A stretch of DNA of 64,000 bases, from contig NZ_CAMAPC010000006.1 in the NCBI RefSeq assembly GCF_945859825.1, positions 237,346 to 301,345 on the forward strand. The letters run 5' to 3'. How positions within the stretch are numbered: the stretch's first letter is position 1; each line of letters begins with the position of its first letter. This document shows positions 35,925 through 45,003 of this stretch, piece by piece. The position numbers and the translations under genes were made by a program. The notes under the pieces were generated by a model that was not told where the DNA came from, did not search any database, and was given only the letters and a program-made list of their open reading frames with translations. Source of the stretch: Pseudoalteromonas holothuriae. Lineage in GTDB: Bacteria; Pseudomonadota; Gammaproteobacteria; Enterobacterales; Alteromonadaceae.

Positions 35925-37298
35925 ATGCAAGTCGCATTAGTTGGTTTGGGAGTGATGGGAAAAAACCTTGCACTGAACCTTATTGAAAAGGGGTTAACAC
36001 TTGTTGCCTATGACACAAACCCTGACGCAGGCGCAGAGCTGATAAGCTGTGCTCAATCTTTGGGATTAGCCGAGCGTTTACACATAGTTTCAGATCTCGG
36101 TGATATGGTCAGACGCTTAGAGTCGCCTCGTTCTATCTTACTGTTAGTTCCCGCTGGTGAGCTAGTTGATAGGGTGTGTAGTGATTTAATTGAAGCGGGT
36201 GTTGCCAAAGAAGATATCATTGTTGATTGCGGCAACAGTAATTATAAAGATGGTATTGCACGAAAACTTAAATATCAGAATAAATTTGAGTTTGCCACGA
36301 TGGGAATATCAGGAGGAGCAGAAGGAGCTCGTCATGGTCCAGCAATGATGGCAAGTGGTTCAGAAGGTGGCTGGGAGCGTGTCGAGCCATGGTTTGAAAA
36401 AGTTGCAGCAAGTTACAATGGCGATTCTTGTTTTGCTCGCGTGGGGCAATCTGCTAGCGGTCACTTCGTAAAAATGGTCCACAATGGTATTGAATATGCG
36501 TTAATGCAGCTTATTGCAGAAATGTATCAGCTGTTACGCCATGGCACAGGCCGCAGTCCTAAAGAGGTAGCTGCAATATTTGAGCAATGGTCAGAAGGTA
36601 CTTTAAATAGTTATTTACTCTCTATTTCAAGCCATATCCTTAGTTTAGAAACAGAGCAAGCAGAGTCTTTAGTGGATTTAATTGATAACAAAGTTGGTGC
36701 TAAGGGAACGGGCCTTTGGACTGCACAAAATGCACTTGAATTAGGCATTGCAGTGCCGTCATTAGTTGCGGCAGTACAGGCAAGGCACTTGACTAATACG
36801 ATAGATACTCATGCTGCCAAAGAAATGACATATGCAGACAAAGTGGTTATATCGATAGATGTTGACTTGGATGAGCTAAAAGATGCGTTCTATTTAGCAA
36901 GCTTATTGTGTTATCGACAAGGTCTTGCGTTGATAAAAGGCGCTTCACGCGCACATCAATGGAAAGTCGACTTGGCAAAAACATTACAGACTTGGCGAGC
37001 TGGTTGCATAATCCGTGCGGACTATCTAAATGATATTGCTCAAGGAGTTGAGTTTATTGATACGTTGACAAAGGAAGCATCAGCACTTCGTAAAGTTACA
37101 GGTATCGCGATTGCCAGTGGCCTTGCATTCCCAGTACTGGCTTCAACACAAACTTATATTGCAACGTTAAGCACACCAAGCAATGGACACTTAGTACAAG
37201 CACAACGCGACTACTTTGGTGAACACGGGATTAAAACCCACAGTGGCGAAACATGCCATTTAACTGACTTGGTCGAGCTGGAATCTAAAGTACGCTGA
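35925..37298 (+). CDS. gnd: 6-phosphogluconate dehydrogenase (decarboxylating)
   Basis: Gnd oxidises and decarboxylates 6-phosphogluconate to ribulose 5-phosphate with NADP, in the oxidative pentose phosphate pathway. The 457-residue protein is slightly shorter than E. coli Gnd (468). GLGVMG at residues 7-12 binds the cofactor, GISGGAEGARHGPAMM binds substrate, and catalytic Lys183 lies in HFVKMVHNGIEY; the IIRADYLNDI segment is also typical. GAGGAGGAAA is a strong ribosome site. Upstream operators suggest sugar-dependent control. A strong hairpin ends the transcript. Confidence 0.94.
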   Translation: MQVALVGLGVMGKNLALNLIEKGLTLVAYDTNPDAGAELISCAQSLGLAERLHIVSDLGDMVRRLESPRSILLLVPAGELVDRVCSDLIEAGVAKEDIIVDCGNSNYKDGIARKLKYQNKFEFATMGISGGAEGARHGPAMMASGSEGGWERVEPWFEKVAASYNGDSCFARVGQSASGHFVKMVHNGIEYALMQLIAEMYQLLRHGTGRSPKEVAAIFEQWSEGTLNSYLLSISSHILSLETEQAESLVDLIDNKVGAKGTGLWTAQNALELGIAVPSLVAAVQARHLTNTIDTHAAKEMTYADKVVISIDVDLDELKDAFYLASLLCYRQGLALIKGASRAHQWKVDLAKTLQTWRAGCIIRADYLNDIAQGVEFIDTLTKEASALRKVTGIAIASGLAFPVLASTQTYIATLSTPSNGHLVQAQRDYFGEHGIKTHSGETCHLTDLVELESKVR

Positions 37299-37323
37299 TT
37301 GTATTCTCAGTGAGTAGCTAAAA

Positions 37324-37352
37324 TAAACAGTCGGCTTAAAGCCGGCTGTTTA
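37324..37352 (+). terminator. Terminator after gnd
   Basis: TAAACAGTCGGC and GCCGGCTGTTTA make a 12-pair stem (one G-T) around TTAAA, followed by a short T stretch. Stem strength favours a terminator although the T run is weak. Confidence 0.75.
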
Positions 37353-37408
37353 TTTAACCTCAGGCTTGGATAAGAGGTTTAAAAAGAAAGCAGCGCACAG
37401 AGTGAGAA

Positions 37409-37440
37409 AAATAGCTTTATTGGGTAAATTCGTTTATCCA
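37409..37440. repeat. Short hairpin repeat, copy 3
   Basis: TTGGGTAA and TTATCCAA pair fully (one G-T) around ATTCGT. The 32 bases match 20499-20530 at 28 positions, and two of the changes keep the stem paired. It lies between the convergent gnd and ansA genes, 14 bases from the ansA stop codon. Confidence 0.6.
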
Positions 37441-37453
37441 AAGTTGGGATTAA

Positions 37454-38464
37454 TTAGCGTGTGAGTTCCCCTCGTAAGTTGTCTTGCATCAAATGCCTGA
37501 CGGTTTCTAACTCTAAATTTTGGCTAAATAGATAGTGGAGTTTTGCAATACAGGCTTCTAATGTCATATCAAACCCACTTAATACACCGCTATTGAGTAG
37601 TGCATTTCCGGTTGCATACCCACCCATATTGACTTGGCCTTTAATGCATTGTGTTAGGTTTATTATCACAACACCTTTATCACTTGCTGCTTTTAGCATT
37701 GCAAGGAAATCTGGTTGTTGTGGTGCGTTACCAACGCCAAAACTAAGTATGATAAGCGCTTTGATTGTGCTGGTAATTACACTATTTATGATGTCGTTGC
37801 TGATCCCAGGATATAAATATAAAACGCCAATTGGCTGATGAACAACCTGAGTCACTTGTAGTGCTTGTTCTACATACGGGCTCAGCTTACCTTCTTTTAG
37901 TTGAATATTTATTCCAGACAGCGCCAGTGGTTGTAAATTCGGTGATGCAAACGCGTCAAACCCATCTGAATGGGCTTTGGTAGCACGATTACCTCTAAAC
38001 AATTTGTTATTAAAAAATAGGCTTACTTCAGCAATAGGGTAGTTGGCTGCTAAATACATAGCATTTAATAAGTTAACCTGACCATCAGAACGAAGTTGAG
38101 ATAACGGTATTTGTGAACCTGTAACAATCACAGGTTTGGATAGATTCTCAAACATAAATGACAGCGCTGAAGCGGTATAAGCCATTGTATCGGTGCCGTG
38201 CAATACAACAAAACCATCATATTGCTCATATTTATCTTGAATATCATTAGCGATCATTTGCCAATGAAGGGGAGACATATCGGATGAATCTATGAGCGGG
38301 CAATATTCATGAATATCAAATAGTGGCATTTCCTCGCGGGTGAACTCGGCATTATTTTTCACCGTTTCGGTTAAATAGCCCTCTGCAGGGATATAACCAC
38401 GACTCGATTGTTTCATACCGATAGTACCACCAGTATACGCGATATATATTTTTTTTCTTTTCAT
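37454..38464 (-). CDS. ansA: L-asparaginase I (cytoplasmic)
   Basis: AnsA hydrolyses L-asparagine to aspartate and ammonia; type I enzymes are cytoplasmic with modest affinity. The 336-residue protein begins MKRKKIYIAYTGGTIGM, with nucleophile Thr11 and the second catalytic pair Thr91-Asp92 in VLHGTDTM; no signal peptide is seen. Homology fixes the start, yet the ATG comes directly after the U tract of a terminator hairpin and has no ribosome site. It lies downstream of sppA, the order also found in E. coli, so expression needs readthrough or another signal. Confidence 0.94.
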   Translation of the reverse strand: MKRKKIYIAYTGGTIGMKQSSRGYIPAEGYLTETVKNNAEFTREEMPLFDIHEYCPLIDSSDMSPLHWQMIANDIQDKYEQYDGFVVLHGTDTMAYTASALSFMFENLSKPVIVTGSQIPLSQLRSDGQVNLLNAMYLAANYPIAEVSLFFNNKLFRGNRATKAHSDGFDAFASPNLQPLALSGINIQLKEGKLSPYVEQALQVTQVVHQPIGVLYLYPGISNDIINSVITSTIKALIILSFGVGNAPQQPDFLAMLKAASDKGVVIINLTQCIKGQVNMGGYATGNALLNSGVLSGFDMTLEACIAKLHYLFSQNLELETVRHLMQDNLRGELTR

Positions 38465-38491
38465 AAAAAAGCCCAGAATATGTTCTGGGCT
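38465..38491 (-). terminator. Terminator abutting the ansA start codon
   Basis: On the minus strand AGCCCAGAA and TTCTGGGCT form a perfect nine-pair stem with a CATA loop, followed by six T residues and immediately by the ansA ATG. It should stop most sppA transcripts and occupies the place where an ansA ribosome site would be. Confidence 0.88.
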
Positions 38492-38522
38492 AAGTATATC
38501 AACTGCAGCTTCACTTTGGCAG

Positions 38523-40397
38523 TTAGAAACTCACTTCACACACCAAGCACCGTACATAGGTGCCATTTGGGTCGTTAAATTGATTTAGAATTGATAAGTT
38601 TTTTTCTACCTGTGAGGTAACTGGCGCGAGGTAACCATTTGTTAATACATTAAGAGGTGCGGTTAACTTTATACCAGATAAAGCAGATTGCACCATAGCG
38701 GATCCAAATACCTCGCGTATGAGCTGCTCTTTTTCAGATAACTCTTGCTGTATTGTTATCACATCATAAAAGTCTAAATTAGCAAGCTTAGCCGCTGCTT
38801 CTATGGCATCTGCTTTATAGCCAAGCTTGTCAATTAAGCCGAACTCTTTAGCTTGTGTTGCAGTCCATACACGCCCTTGAGCAACTTTGTCTACAGCTGC
38901 CTTATCAATGTTTCTCTCCATTGCGACTATAGAAATGAATTTGTCGTATGAGTTCTCTACACTCAATTGATATATATCAGCCAGCTGGGGGTCAATACCA
39001 CGGGTTATGGAAATAGCATTAAGCTCAGTAGTTGAAACACCGTCAGAATGGATACCAAGCTCTTTGAGTGAGTTCTCCAAAGTTAACAGCGCCCCAAATA
39101 CACCGATAGAGCCTGTAATCGTAGTTGGGGCAGCCCAAATTTCATTTGCAGATGCTGCAATCCAATAACCACCTGATGCAGCAATGGAGCCCATGGAAGC
39201 AATAACAGGCTTACCTGCAGCTTTAATTGCAAGTACCTCATTGCGGATAATCTGTGAAGCAAACATGCTACCACCGCCAGAATCAATGCGAAGCACTACA
39301 GCTTTGACTTTATCATCTAAACGCGCTTTTTTAAGTAACGCTGCGGTTGAGTCCCCCCCAATGGTACCTGCTTTGCGCTTACCATCCTCAATTGCACCGC
39401 GCGCGACAATCACGGCCACTTTTTCAGTCACTGGATTGTCAAACTGCACAGGCGGTTTGATCATTTCTAAATATTTATAAAAAGACACCTGCTTGAATGT
39501 TTTACCGCTGTCGTTCAAACCAACGAGTTCAATAAGTTCAGCTTGCAGTTGTTGGTCCGTTTTGAGTTCATCAACCCAACCATTAGCTAATGCGTATTGG
39601 GCAAAGTCGCCATGCACAGATTGTATTTTAGACTGATAGGCATCAAGTGTTTCGTCAAAATTGTCTAAGCCAAATTGACGAGCTTCGCTTACTTGAACTT
39701 TATATTGTTGCCAAAGTTCACCAAGCCATAAGCGATTAGCTTCTTTGGCTGCATCAGACATATCGTTACGAATAAGCGGTTCGATGGCTGACTTATATGT
39801 CCCAACGCGAAATATATGCTGGGTAACTTTCAGTTTATCCAGTGCGTCTTTAAAATACATGGGGTAAGATGCGAAACCTTTTATTTTTACTCCACCGTAT
39901 GGGTGAAGTGAGATGGTATCAGCATGTGCCGCTAAGTAATACTGCGTTTGATTATAGTAAGCACTGTGAGCAAGAACTTTTTTGCCAGCAGCTTTAAATT
40001 CATCAATAGCTTGAGCAATTACTTCAAGCTTATCTAAGTGCCCACCATATAAATTACCGATATCCAAAAGTAAGACTTGAATGCTCTCATCTGTCGTTGC
40101 TCGGTTGATCACCTGTAAAACATCATCTAGTAATATTTCTTTTGGTTGGTCACCTGAATCACGCATATCTTGAAATGCAGCGTCGATAGGGTCTATGTAT
40201 GTGAGCTCTTCTACTAAAAAGCCATTTAAATTGAGCTTTAACACACTATTGTCGGCAACGGTGATCTTTTCATCACTACTAAATAGCGCGACAAGTGCAG
40301 CAACAATTATCACGAAAAAAATCAAATTTAAAATTAAACGGCGTGAAAAATTCAGGCCATGCCATAAGGCTTTAAAAAATTTACTAATCAGATTCAA
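38523..40397 (-). CDS. sppA: Signal peptide peptidase SppA (protease IV, 67K type)
   Basis: SppA degrades cleaved signal peptides in the inner membrane, with its catalytic part in the periplasm. The 624-residue product is the long tandem form (E. coli 618). One N-terminal membrane helix (about 19-40) is followed by two S49 domains. The dyad is split between them as expected: Lys202 in GTYKSAIEP and Ser408 in IAASGGYW. It is followed by ansA, the E. coli order, behind an intrinsic terminator. No upstream partner gene is on its strand. Confidence 0.95.
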   Translation of the reverse strand: MNLISKFFKALWHGLNFSRRLILNLIFFVIIVAALVALFSSDEKITVADNSVLKLNLNGFLVEELTYIDPIDAAFQDMRDSGDQPKEILLDDVLQVINRATTDESIQVLLLDIGNLYGGHLDKLEVIAQAIDEFKAAGKKVLAHSAYYNQTQYYLAAHADTISLHPYGGVKIKGFASYPMYFKDALDKLKVTQHIFRVGTYKSAIEPLIRNDMSDAAKEANRLWLGELWQQYKVQVSEARQFGLDNFDETLDAYQSKIQSVHGDFAQYALANGWVDELKTDQQLQAELIELVGLNDSGKTFKQVSFYKYLEMIKPPVQFDNPVTEKVAVIVARGAIEDGKRKAGTIGGDSTAALLKKARLDDKVKAVVLRIDSGGGSMFASQIIRNEVLAIKAAGKPVIASMGSIAASGGYWIAASANEIWAAPTTITGSIGVFGALLTLENSLKELGIHSDGVSTTELNAISITRGIDPQLADIYQLSVENSYDKFISIVAMERNIDKAAVDKVAQGRVWTATQAKEFGLIDKLGYKADAIEAAAKLANLDFYDVITIQQELSEKEQLIREVFGSAMVQSALSGIKLTAPLNVLTNGYLAPVTSQVEKNLSILNQFNDPNGTYVRCLVCEVSF

Positions 40398-40551
40398 AAT
40401 TAATCCTCATAAAAAAGAACTGCCTACCATATATATAATTATGATAACTCAGATTGTATTTGGGTGTTACCACAAAAACGTAACGAAGTATTTATACATT
40501 CCATTTTGGTTGGAAAATGCGCATAAAATCTATAAAGAAATTTAATTGATC

Positions 40552-40568
40552 AACTGGTTCATTATGTC
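40552..40568. promoter_or_regulatory. Second, weaker FadR-like site
   Basis: AACTGGTTCATTATGTC shares the AACTGGT and TGT halves of FadR boxes but not the centre. It lies 58 bases upstream of the better site before fadH. It could be a secondary site or chance in AT-rich DNA. Confidence 0.3.
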
Positions 40569-40625
40569 AACAATTAATTTACTTTGAGGTGATGCTTGCT
40601 AATTTATAGAAAATTGTTAATGTTG

Positions 40626-40642
40626 CACAGGTTAGACCAGTT
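40626..40642 (-). promoter_or_regulatory. FadR-like operator before fadH
   Basis: Read on the minus strand this is AACTGGTCTAACCTGTG, matching the FadR consensus (AACTGGTCNGACNTGTT) at all but two defined positions. It ends 14 bases before the fadH start codon, where bound FadR would block transcription until long-chain acyl-CoA accumulates. FadR represses fadH in E. coli; the same control here is inferred from the site. Confidence 0.6.
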
Positions 40643-40656
40643 AGTTGGGGCAAATA

Positions 40657-42618
40657 ATGTTAGAAAAACAATTAGAATTAAAACACACCGAGCTTAGAAA
40701 CCGTTTGGTTATGGGCTCGATGCATACAGGCTTAGAAGAAGGTTGGCATAATCGTAAGCGATTAAGTGCGTTTTATGAAGCACGTGCAAAAGGGGGAACT
40801 GGGTTACTTATAACAGGCGGTTATAGCCCAAACTTACGTGGTAAGTTAACGCCTATCTCATCTTCTTTTAATTCAATTTATGATGTAATTAAGCACAAAG
40901 CGTATACTCAGGCCGTGCATAAACACGGCGCTAAAATTTGCCTGCAACTGTTGCATGCTGGCCGATACGCTTATCATCCATTTAATGTAGCACCAAGTGC
41001 AATCAAAGCACCAATCAATCCATATAAACCTAAAGCAATGTCTGTACGGATGATTAAAAGTACCATTAAAGACTTTGCTCATTCAGCTAAGCTGGCCCAA
41101 AAAGCAGGATATGATGGCGTAGAAATCATGGGCTCAGAAGGATATTTAATTAATGAGTTTATGGCAAATCATACTAATAAACGTACTGATGAATATGGTG
41201 GTACTTTAGAAAATCGTATGCGTTTAGCTGTTGAGACTGTTAAGGCGGTGCGTGCGGTTGTTTCAGATAAGTTTTTGATTATTTTTAGGCTATCTGTCAT
41301 GGATTTGATCCCTAATGGCTCGACGGCTAAGGAAGTGACACAACAAGCAAAAGCACTGGTAGCTGCGGGCGTTGATATCTTAAACACCGGTATTGGTTGG
41401 CATGAGGCGAGAGTGCCGACGATTGCCAGCATGGTTCCTCCTGGTGCTTTTAAGGAAGCATCTAAACGCCTCAAAGATGTTGTTGATGTGCCAGTTATTG
41501 CTGTAAACCGTATCAATACACCTGATATTGCAAATGATATTTTGCACAACCAAGAAGCAGACTTAATCTCGATGGCACGCCCGTTATTAGCCGATCCTGA
41601 CTTTTTTAATAAATATGCCACCAATCATAGTGAACAAATAAATGTCTGTATTGGCTGCAATCAAGGTTGCTTAGATCATGTATTTAAGGGTAAAAGAGCA
41701 ACTTGTTTGGTTAATCCACAAGCAGGTTTTGAGCTGGATTATCCGCTTGAAAAGGCGAAACAGAAAAAACGTGTTCTCGTAGTGGGCGCAGGCCCTGCGG
41801 GCTTATCAGCAAGTTACTATCTTGCGGATAAAGGGCATGAAGTTACATTAATAGATAAAAATAGTCACCCTGGTGGTCAGTTTAATTTGGCAATGCAAAT
41901 ACCCGGCAAAGAAGATTTTAAAAAGACGCTGGCTTATTATTTGTCTGAATTAAAACGTTTAAATGTAGATATTGAACTGAATACACCATATGAGGACACG
42001 ATGTCACAGCAGTATGACGATGTTGTGTTTTCGACAGGCGTGAGTCCTAGAATGTCTAACATTGAATGCAGCGATGGTAGGCGCGTATTTGCATACGATG
42101 AAGTGATACGCAAGGAAGTTGAGCTAGGTAATAAAATCGCTATTTTAGGTGCTGGTGGTATTGGCTTCGATATGGTCGCTTTTTTGGCTGAAAAGCCTGA
42201 GCAATCAATCGAAGACTTTAAACACCACTGGGGAATAGAGTGCGATGCTAACCCGATTAAAGACCCTCGAAAACTTTACATGCTCAAACGTAGCCCCGGT
42301 CGTTTTGGTAGTGATTTGGGTAAAACAACAGGCTGGATCCATCGTCAAGTTGCCAAGCAACATGATGTTGAGCAACTTCCAGAGTGTGAATATATCGCTT
42401 TTTCAGATAAAGGTTTGCTTATCAAGCAAGCTGGTCAGGAGAAATGGTTAGATGTAGACACTGTCATCGCGTGTATTGGCCAGGTATCCAATGATCAGCT
42501 GTTTGACAAAGAGAGTTTGCCTAGTCATCACCATGTAATTGGTGGTGCAAAACTAGCCAGTGCAATCGATGCCAAACGTGCTATTTACGAAGCATTACAA
42601 GCTGCGCGATTGATTTAA
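40657..42618 (+). CDS. fadH: 2,4-dienoyl-CoA reductase (NADPH)
   Basis: FadH reduces 2,4-dienoyl-CoA during beta-oxidation of polyunsaturated fatty acids, using FMN, FAD and an iron-sulfur cluster. The 653-residue protein (E. coli 671) starts at ATG 40657 behind GGGG; an in-frame TTG 12 bases earlier is less likely. An N-terminal old-yellow-enzyme barrel opens with NRLVMGSMHTGLEE. It is followed by the 4Fe-4S motif CIGCNQGCLD plus a later cysteine, then an FAD/NADPH domain with VVGAGPAGLS and ILGAGGIGFD. A FadR-like box lies just upstream. Confidence 0.92.
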   Translation: MLEKQLELKHTELRNRLVMGSMHTGLEEGWHNRKRLSAFYEARAKGGTGLLITGGYSPNLRGKLTPISSSFNSIYDVIKHKAYTQAVHKHGAKICLQLLHAGRYAYHPFNVAPSAIKAPINPYKPKAMSVRMIKSTIKDFAHSAKLAQKAGYDGVEIMGSEGYLINEFMANHTNKRTDEYGGTLENRMRLAVETVKAVRAVVSDKFLIIFRLSVMDLIPNGSTAKEVTQQAKALVAAGVDILNTGIGWHEARVPTIASMVPPGAFKEASKRLKDVVDVPVIAVNRINTPDIANDILHNQEADLISMARPLLADPDFFNKYATNHSEQINVCIGCNQGCLDHVFKGKRATCLVNPQAGFELDYPLEKAKQKKRVLVVGAGPAGLSASYYLADKGHEVTLIDKNSHPGGQFNLAMQIPGKEDFKKTLAYYLSELKRLNVDIELNTPYEDTMSQQYDDVVFSTGVSPRMSNIECSDGRRVFAYDEVIRKEVELGNKIAILGAGGIGFDMVAFLAEKPEQSIEDFKHHWGIECDANPIKDPRKLYMLKRSPGRFGSDLGKTTGWIHRQVAKQHDVEQLPECEYIAFSDKGLLIKQAGQEKWLDVDTVIACIGQVSNDQLFDKESLPSHHHVIGGAKLASAIDAKRAIYEALQAARLI

Positions 42619-42713
42619 CACTCAGTTTTGCAATTAAGTTTGCAATGAATAAAACAATAGAGCGGTCTAGACTAGTAATTGATATTATTTTTGATTAATA
42701 GAAAAGGCCGTTC

Positions 42714-43412
42714 ATGCTTTGTACACTTTATAAAACTTATAGCTCGATAGTTTCCAAAATGCGCTTTTTAGACGGCGCACCAGCATTAATTTTGAGGTTG
42801 ATTGTTGCACCAGTAATGATCATTGCCGGCTATAACAAACTCAATATTGCCAATAGTGAAGTCAGCTTTCCTAGTCGTCTACTAGCAGATGAAAATGTCG
42901 TTGCTTGGTTTGGTAATGAACAGTGGGGGTTAGGGCTACCATTACCTGATTTATTGGCCTTTTTAGCTGGTTGGAGTGAGTTTTTAGGTGGTTGGTTACT
43001 GCTAATTGGGCTACTTACCCGTCTTGTATCAATTCCTTTATTATTTACTATGTTTATTGCAGCAACGACGGTGCATTGGGACAACGGTTGGTTTTCGGTT
43101 GCACCTGGCAATCCGCAAACGAGTGCTGCACAGGTATTTGATTGGTTTGGAGTTCCTGGAGCACAGCAAAGTTTAGAAAATAGCGAACAAGTAGCACTGC
43201 GCCTAGATAGAATTAAGGCTTTAGTCGATACTCACGGCTACCCTGACTATTTATATGAAAAAGGCAGTGTGGTTATTTTAAATAACGGTATTGAATTTGC
43301 CGCGATATATTTTGCCATGTTATTAAGCCTATTGTTTACAGGAGGGGGGCGATTTGTCAGCGTGGATCATTGGCTAAAGCGCTATTTAAATAAACATAGG
43401 GTTGAAAGTTAA
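42714..43412 (+). CDS. DoxX-family membrane protein
   Basis: A 232-residue integral membrane protein with a DoxX-type core: hydrophobic helices around residues 22-42, 80-105, 108-122 and 195-212, with LRLIVAPVMIIAGYNKL and the GWSEFLGGWLLLIGLLTR signature. A long hydrophilic insert between helices 3 and 4 (about 123-190) is larger than in the short DoxX proteins. Some family members belong to membrane oxidoreductase complexes; no function can be given here. ATG 42714 has AAAAGGCC upstream. Confidence 0.82.
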   Translation: MLCTLYKTYSSIVSKMRFLDGAPALILRLIVAPVMIIAGYNKLNIANSEVSFPSRLLADENVVAWFGNEQWGLGLPLPDLLAFLAGWSEFLGGWLLLIGLLTRLVSIPLLFTMFIAATTVHWDNGWFSVAPGNPQTSAAQVFDWFGVPGAQQSLENSEQVALRLDRIKALVDTHGYPDYLYEKGSVVILNNGIEFAAIYFAMLLSLLFTGGGRFVSVDHWLKRYLNKHRVES

Positions 43413-43498
43413 AGAAAAAACACATCTACAATAGATGATAAGCGTTTACGATGGTATTCTCATTCACAATTGAAATAATGAATGAAAGGTATGTACAC

Positions 43499-44047
43499 AT
43501 GGATGCCATCGAATTACTCACTACACGTCAATCAGACAGTAACTTATCTTTTCCTGGTCCGTCAACGGAGCAGCTAGAAGTAATAAAAAAAGCAGCCCTT
43601 AAAGTACCTGATCATGGTGGCTTAACCCCGTGGCAGTTTATTGTTGTGCATGAGCAGGCTCGTGATAAGCTCGGCGAAATATACCACCAAGCAGCTGTGG
43701 AAGAACAGCAAGGTGAACGCACGATCAGCCGTGCCAAGTCGTTACCACAGCGCGCACCGATGATCATTATTGCTATATCGCCTTATAAAGAGCATCCAAA
43801 AGTTCCCCGTATTGAGCAAATACAAAGTGCCGCATGTAGTGTCCTTGCCATGCAGCAAGCGGCATTTGCGCAACGCTTATCAGGTGTTTGGCGAACAGGC
43901 TATTATGCGCAAAGCCCTAAGGTTAAATCTTTACTAGGTTTAAATGAGCAAGATGAAATTATTGGTTATCTTTACTTAGGTACTCCAACTGTTGATTGTA
44001 CAAAACCTGTACGCCATAAACCTGAAACATTTTTCAAAGAGCTATAG
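43499..44047 (+). CDS. ydjA: Nitroreductase family protein YdjA
   Basis: A 182-residue FMN-dependent oxidoreductase of the minimal nitroreductase type. The start at ATG 43499 gives [16 protein letters not shown], aligning with E. coli YdjA (183 residues); a longer frame from 43451 would add an unconserved stretch ahead of an AAAGG ribosome site. Flavin-binding residues lie in the TTRQSDSNL start, in [12 protein letters not shown] and in GVWRTGYYA. The natural substrate is unknown. It is 11 bases before upp, with which it may be co-transcribed. Confidence 0.9.
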   Translation: MDAIELLTTRQSDSNLSFPGPSTEQLEVIKKAALKVPDHGGLTPWQFIVVHEQARDKLGEIYHQAAVEEQQGERTISRAKSLPQRAPMIIIAISPYKEHPKVPRIEQIQSAACSVLAMQQAAFAQRLSGVWRTGYYAQSPKVKSLLGLNEQDEIIGYLYLGTPTVDCTKPVRHKPETFFKEL

Positions 44048-44058
44048 AGGGCGCTGTT

Positions 44059-44688
44059 ATGTCACTACATGTTATTGATCATCCATTGTTACAACATAAA
44101 TTAGCATTACTACGAGAATATGGAATTAGTACAAAAAGCTTCCGTGAGTTAGTTAGTGAAATTGGTACGTTACTTACTTATGAAGCGACTAAAGACTTGC
44201 CATTACAAGCCAGTGTTATAAAAGGCTGGGAGGGCAGCAATATTGAAGTCAATAAATTGCAAGGTAAAAAAATAACAGTTGTACCAATTTTACGCGCTGG
44301 ATTAGGCATGATGGATGGCGTGATGGAGCTAATACCGTCTGCAAAAGTGAGTGTCGTGGGACTACAAAGAAATGAAGAGACGCTAGAGCCAGTATCATAC
44401 TTTGAAAAGTTAGTTGGTAAAATTGAGCAACGCTTAAGTTTGGTAATAGATCCAATGCTAGCCACTGGAGGCTCAATGATTGCCACCATTGACATGCTAA
44501 AAAGCGCAGGCTGTACCCATATTAAAGCAATTGTGTTAGTCGCGGCACCTGAGGGGGTTAAAGCGACTTTAGATGCGCATCCTGACATTGAAATTTATAC
44601 TGCTTCACTGGATAGTCATCTTAACGAGCACGGCTACATTGTGCCTGGTTTAGGAGACGCGGGTGATAAAATATTTGGCACTGTTTAG
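44059..44688 (+). CDS. upp: Uracil phosphoribosyltransferase
   Basis: Upp salvages uracil by joining it to PRPP to give UMP. The 209-residue protein is nearly identical in plan to E. coli Upp (208). It has [14 protein letters not shown], the PRPP motif [20 protein letters not shown], and the uracil-binding [16 protein letters not shown] end. It follows ydjA closely rather than preceding uraA as in E. coli. No terminator is obvious behind it. Confidence 0.97.
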   Translation: MSLHVIDHPLLQHKLALLREYGISTKSFRELVSEIGTLLTYEATKDLPLQASVIKGWEGSNIEVNKLQGKKITVVPILRAGLGMMDGVMELIPSAKVSVVGLQRNEETLEPVSYFEKLVGKIEQRLSLVIDPMLATGGSMIATIDMLKSAGCTHIKAIVLVAAPEGVKATLDAHPDIEIYTASLDSHLNEHGYIVPGLGDAGDKIFGTV

Positions 44689-45003
44689 CGCATGTGACCT
44701 TTTAGGTATGAAGCCTTTATCGCTATAGCGTTGTTTAAATTCGACCTCAACCGTTGCCAATTAATGAGTTTTGCAAGTTTCATTCACTTATGACTCAATG
44801 GAAAAATATCAACGAGTTCAATTTCATATCATCATTTTTGTGGTGTGTTAGGGGGCGATTTTGGTTTCATTTTTATACTAAAATTGTAATGTTCTGGCTG
44901 CGTGATTCAGAAAAGTTACAATTTCAGGGTAGTAAGGTCGTTTAAATCTTCAAACAATTAAGTTGGTTTCAGGATGGACTAATTATCACCTAATTTCATC
45001 TCG
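44689..45003. other. Gene-free spacer between convergent upp and hybrid kinase
   Basis: A 315-base AT-rich spacer. I see no strong hairpin followed by a T run, no repeat copy and no convincing gene. The one open frame (44754-44945) starts at TTG without a ribosome site and has random-looking composition. Confidence 0.6.

Noticed and set aside
40195..40545. 116-codon frame opposite the sppA start, reaching into the spacer
   Set aside because: Most of it mirrors the sppA signal-anchor region; the spacer part is low-complexity and there is no ribosome site.
41169..41624. 151-codon open frame antisense to fadH
   Set aside because: It mirrors the reading frame of fadH; composition (Ser/Thr/Ala-rich) is typical of a shadow frame.
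44178..44588. 136-codon open frame antisense to upp
   Set aside because: It is contained within upp, whose protein match is unambiguous.
44754..44945. 63-codon frame behind upp
   Set aside because: TTG start without a ribosome site and random-looking composition; no support from context.
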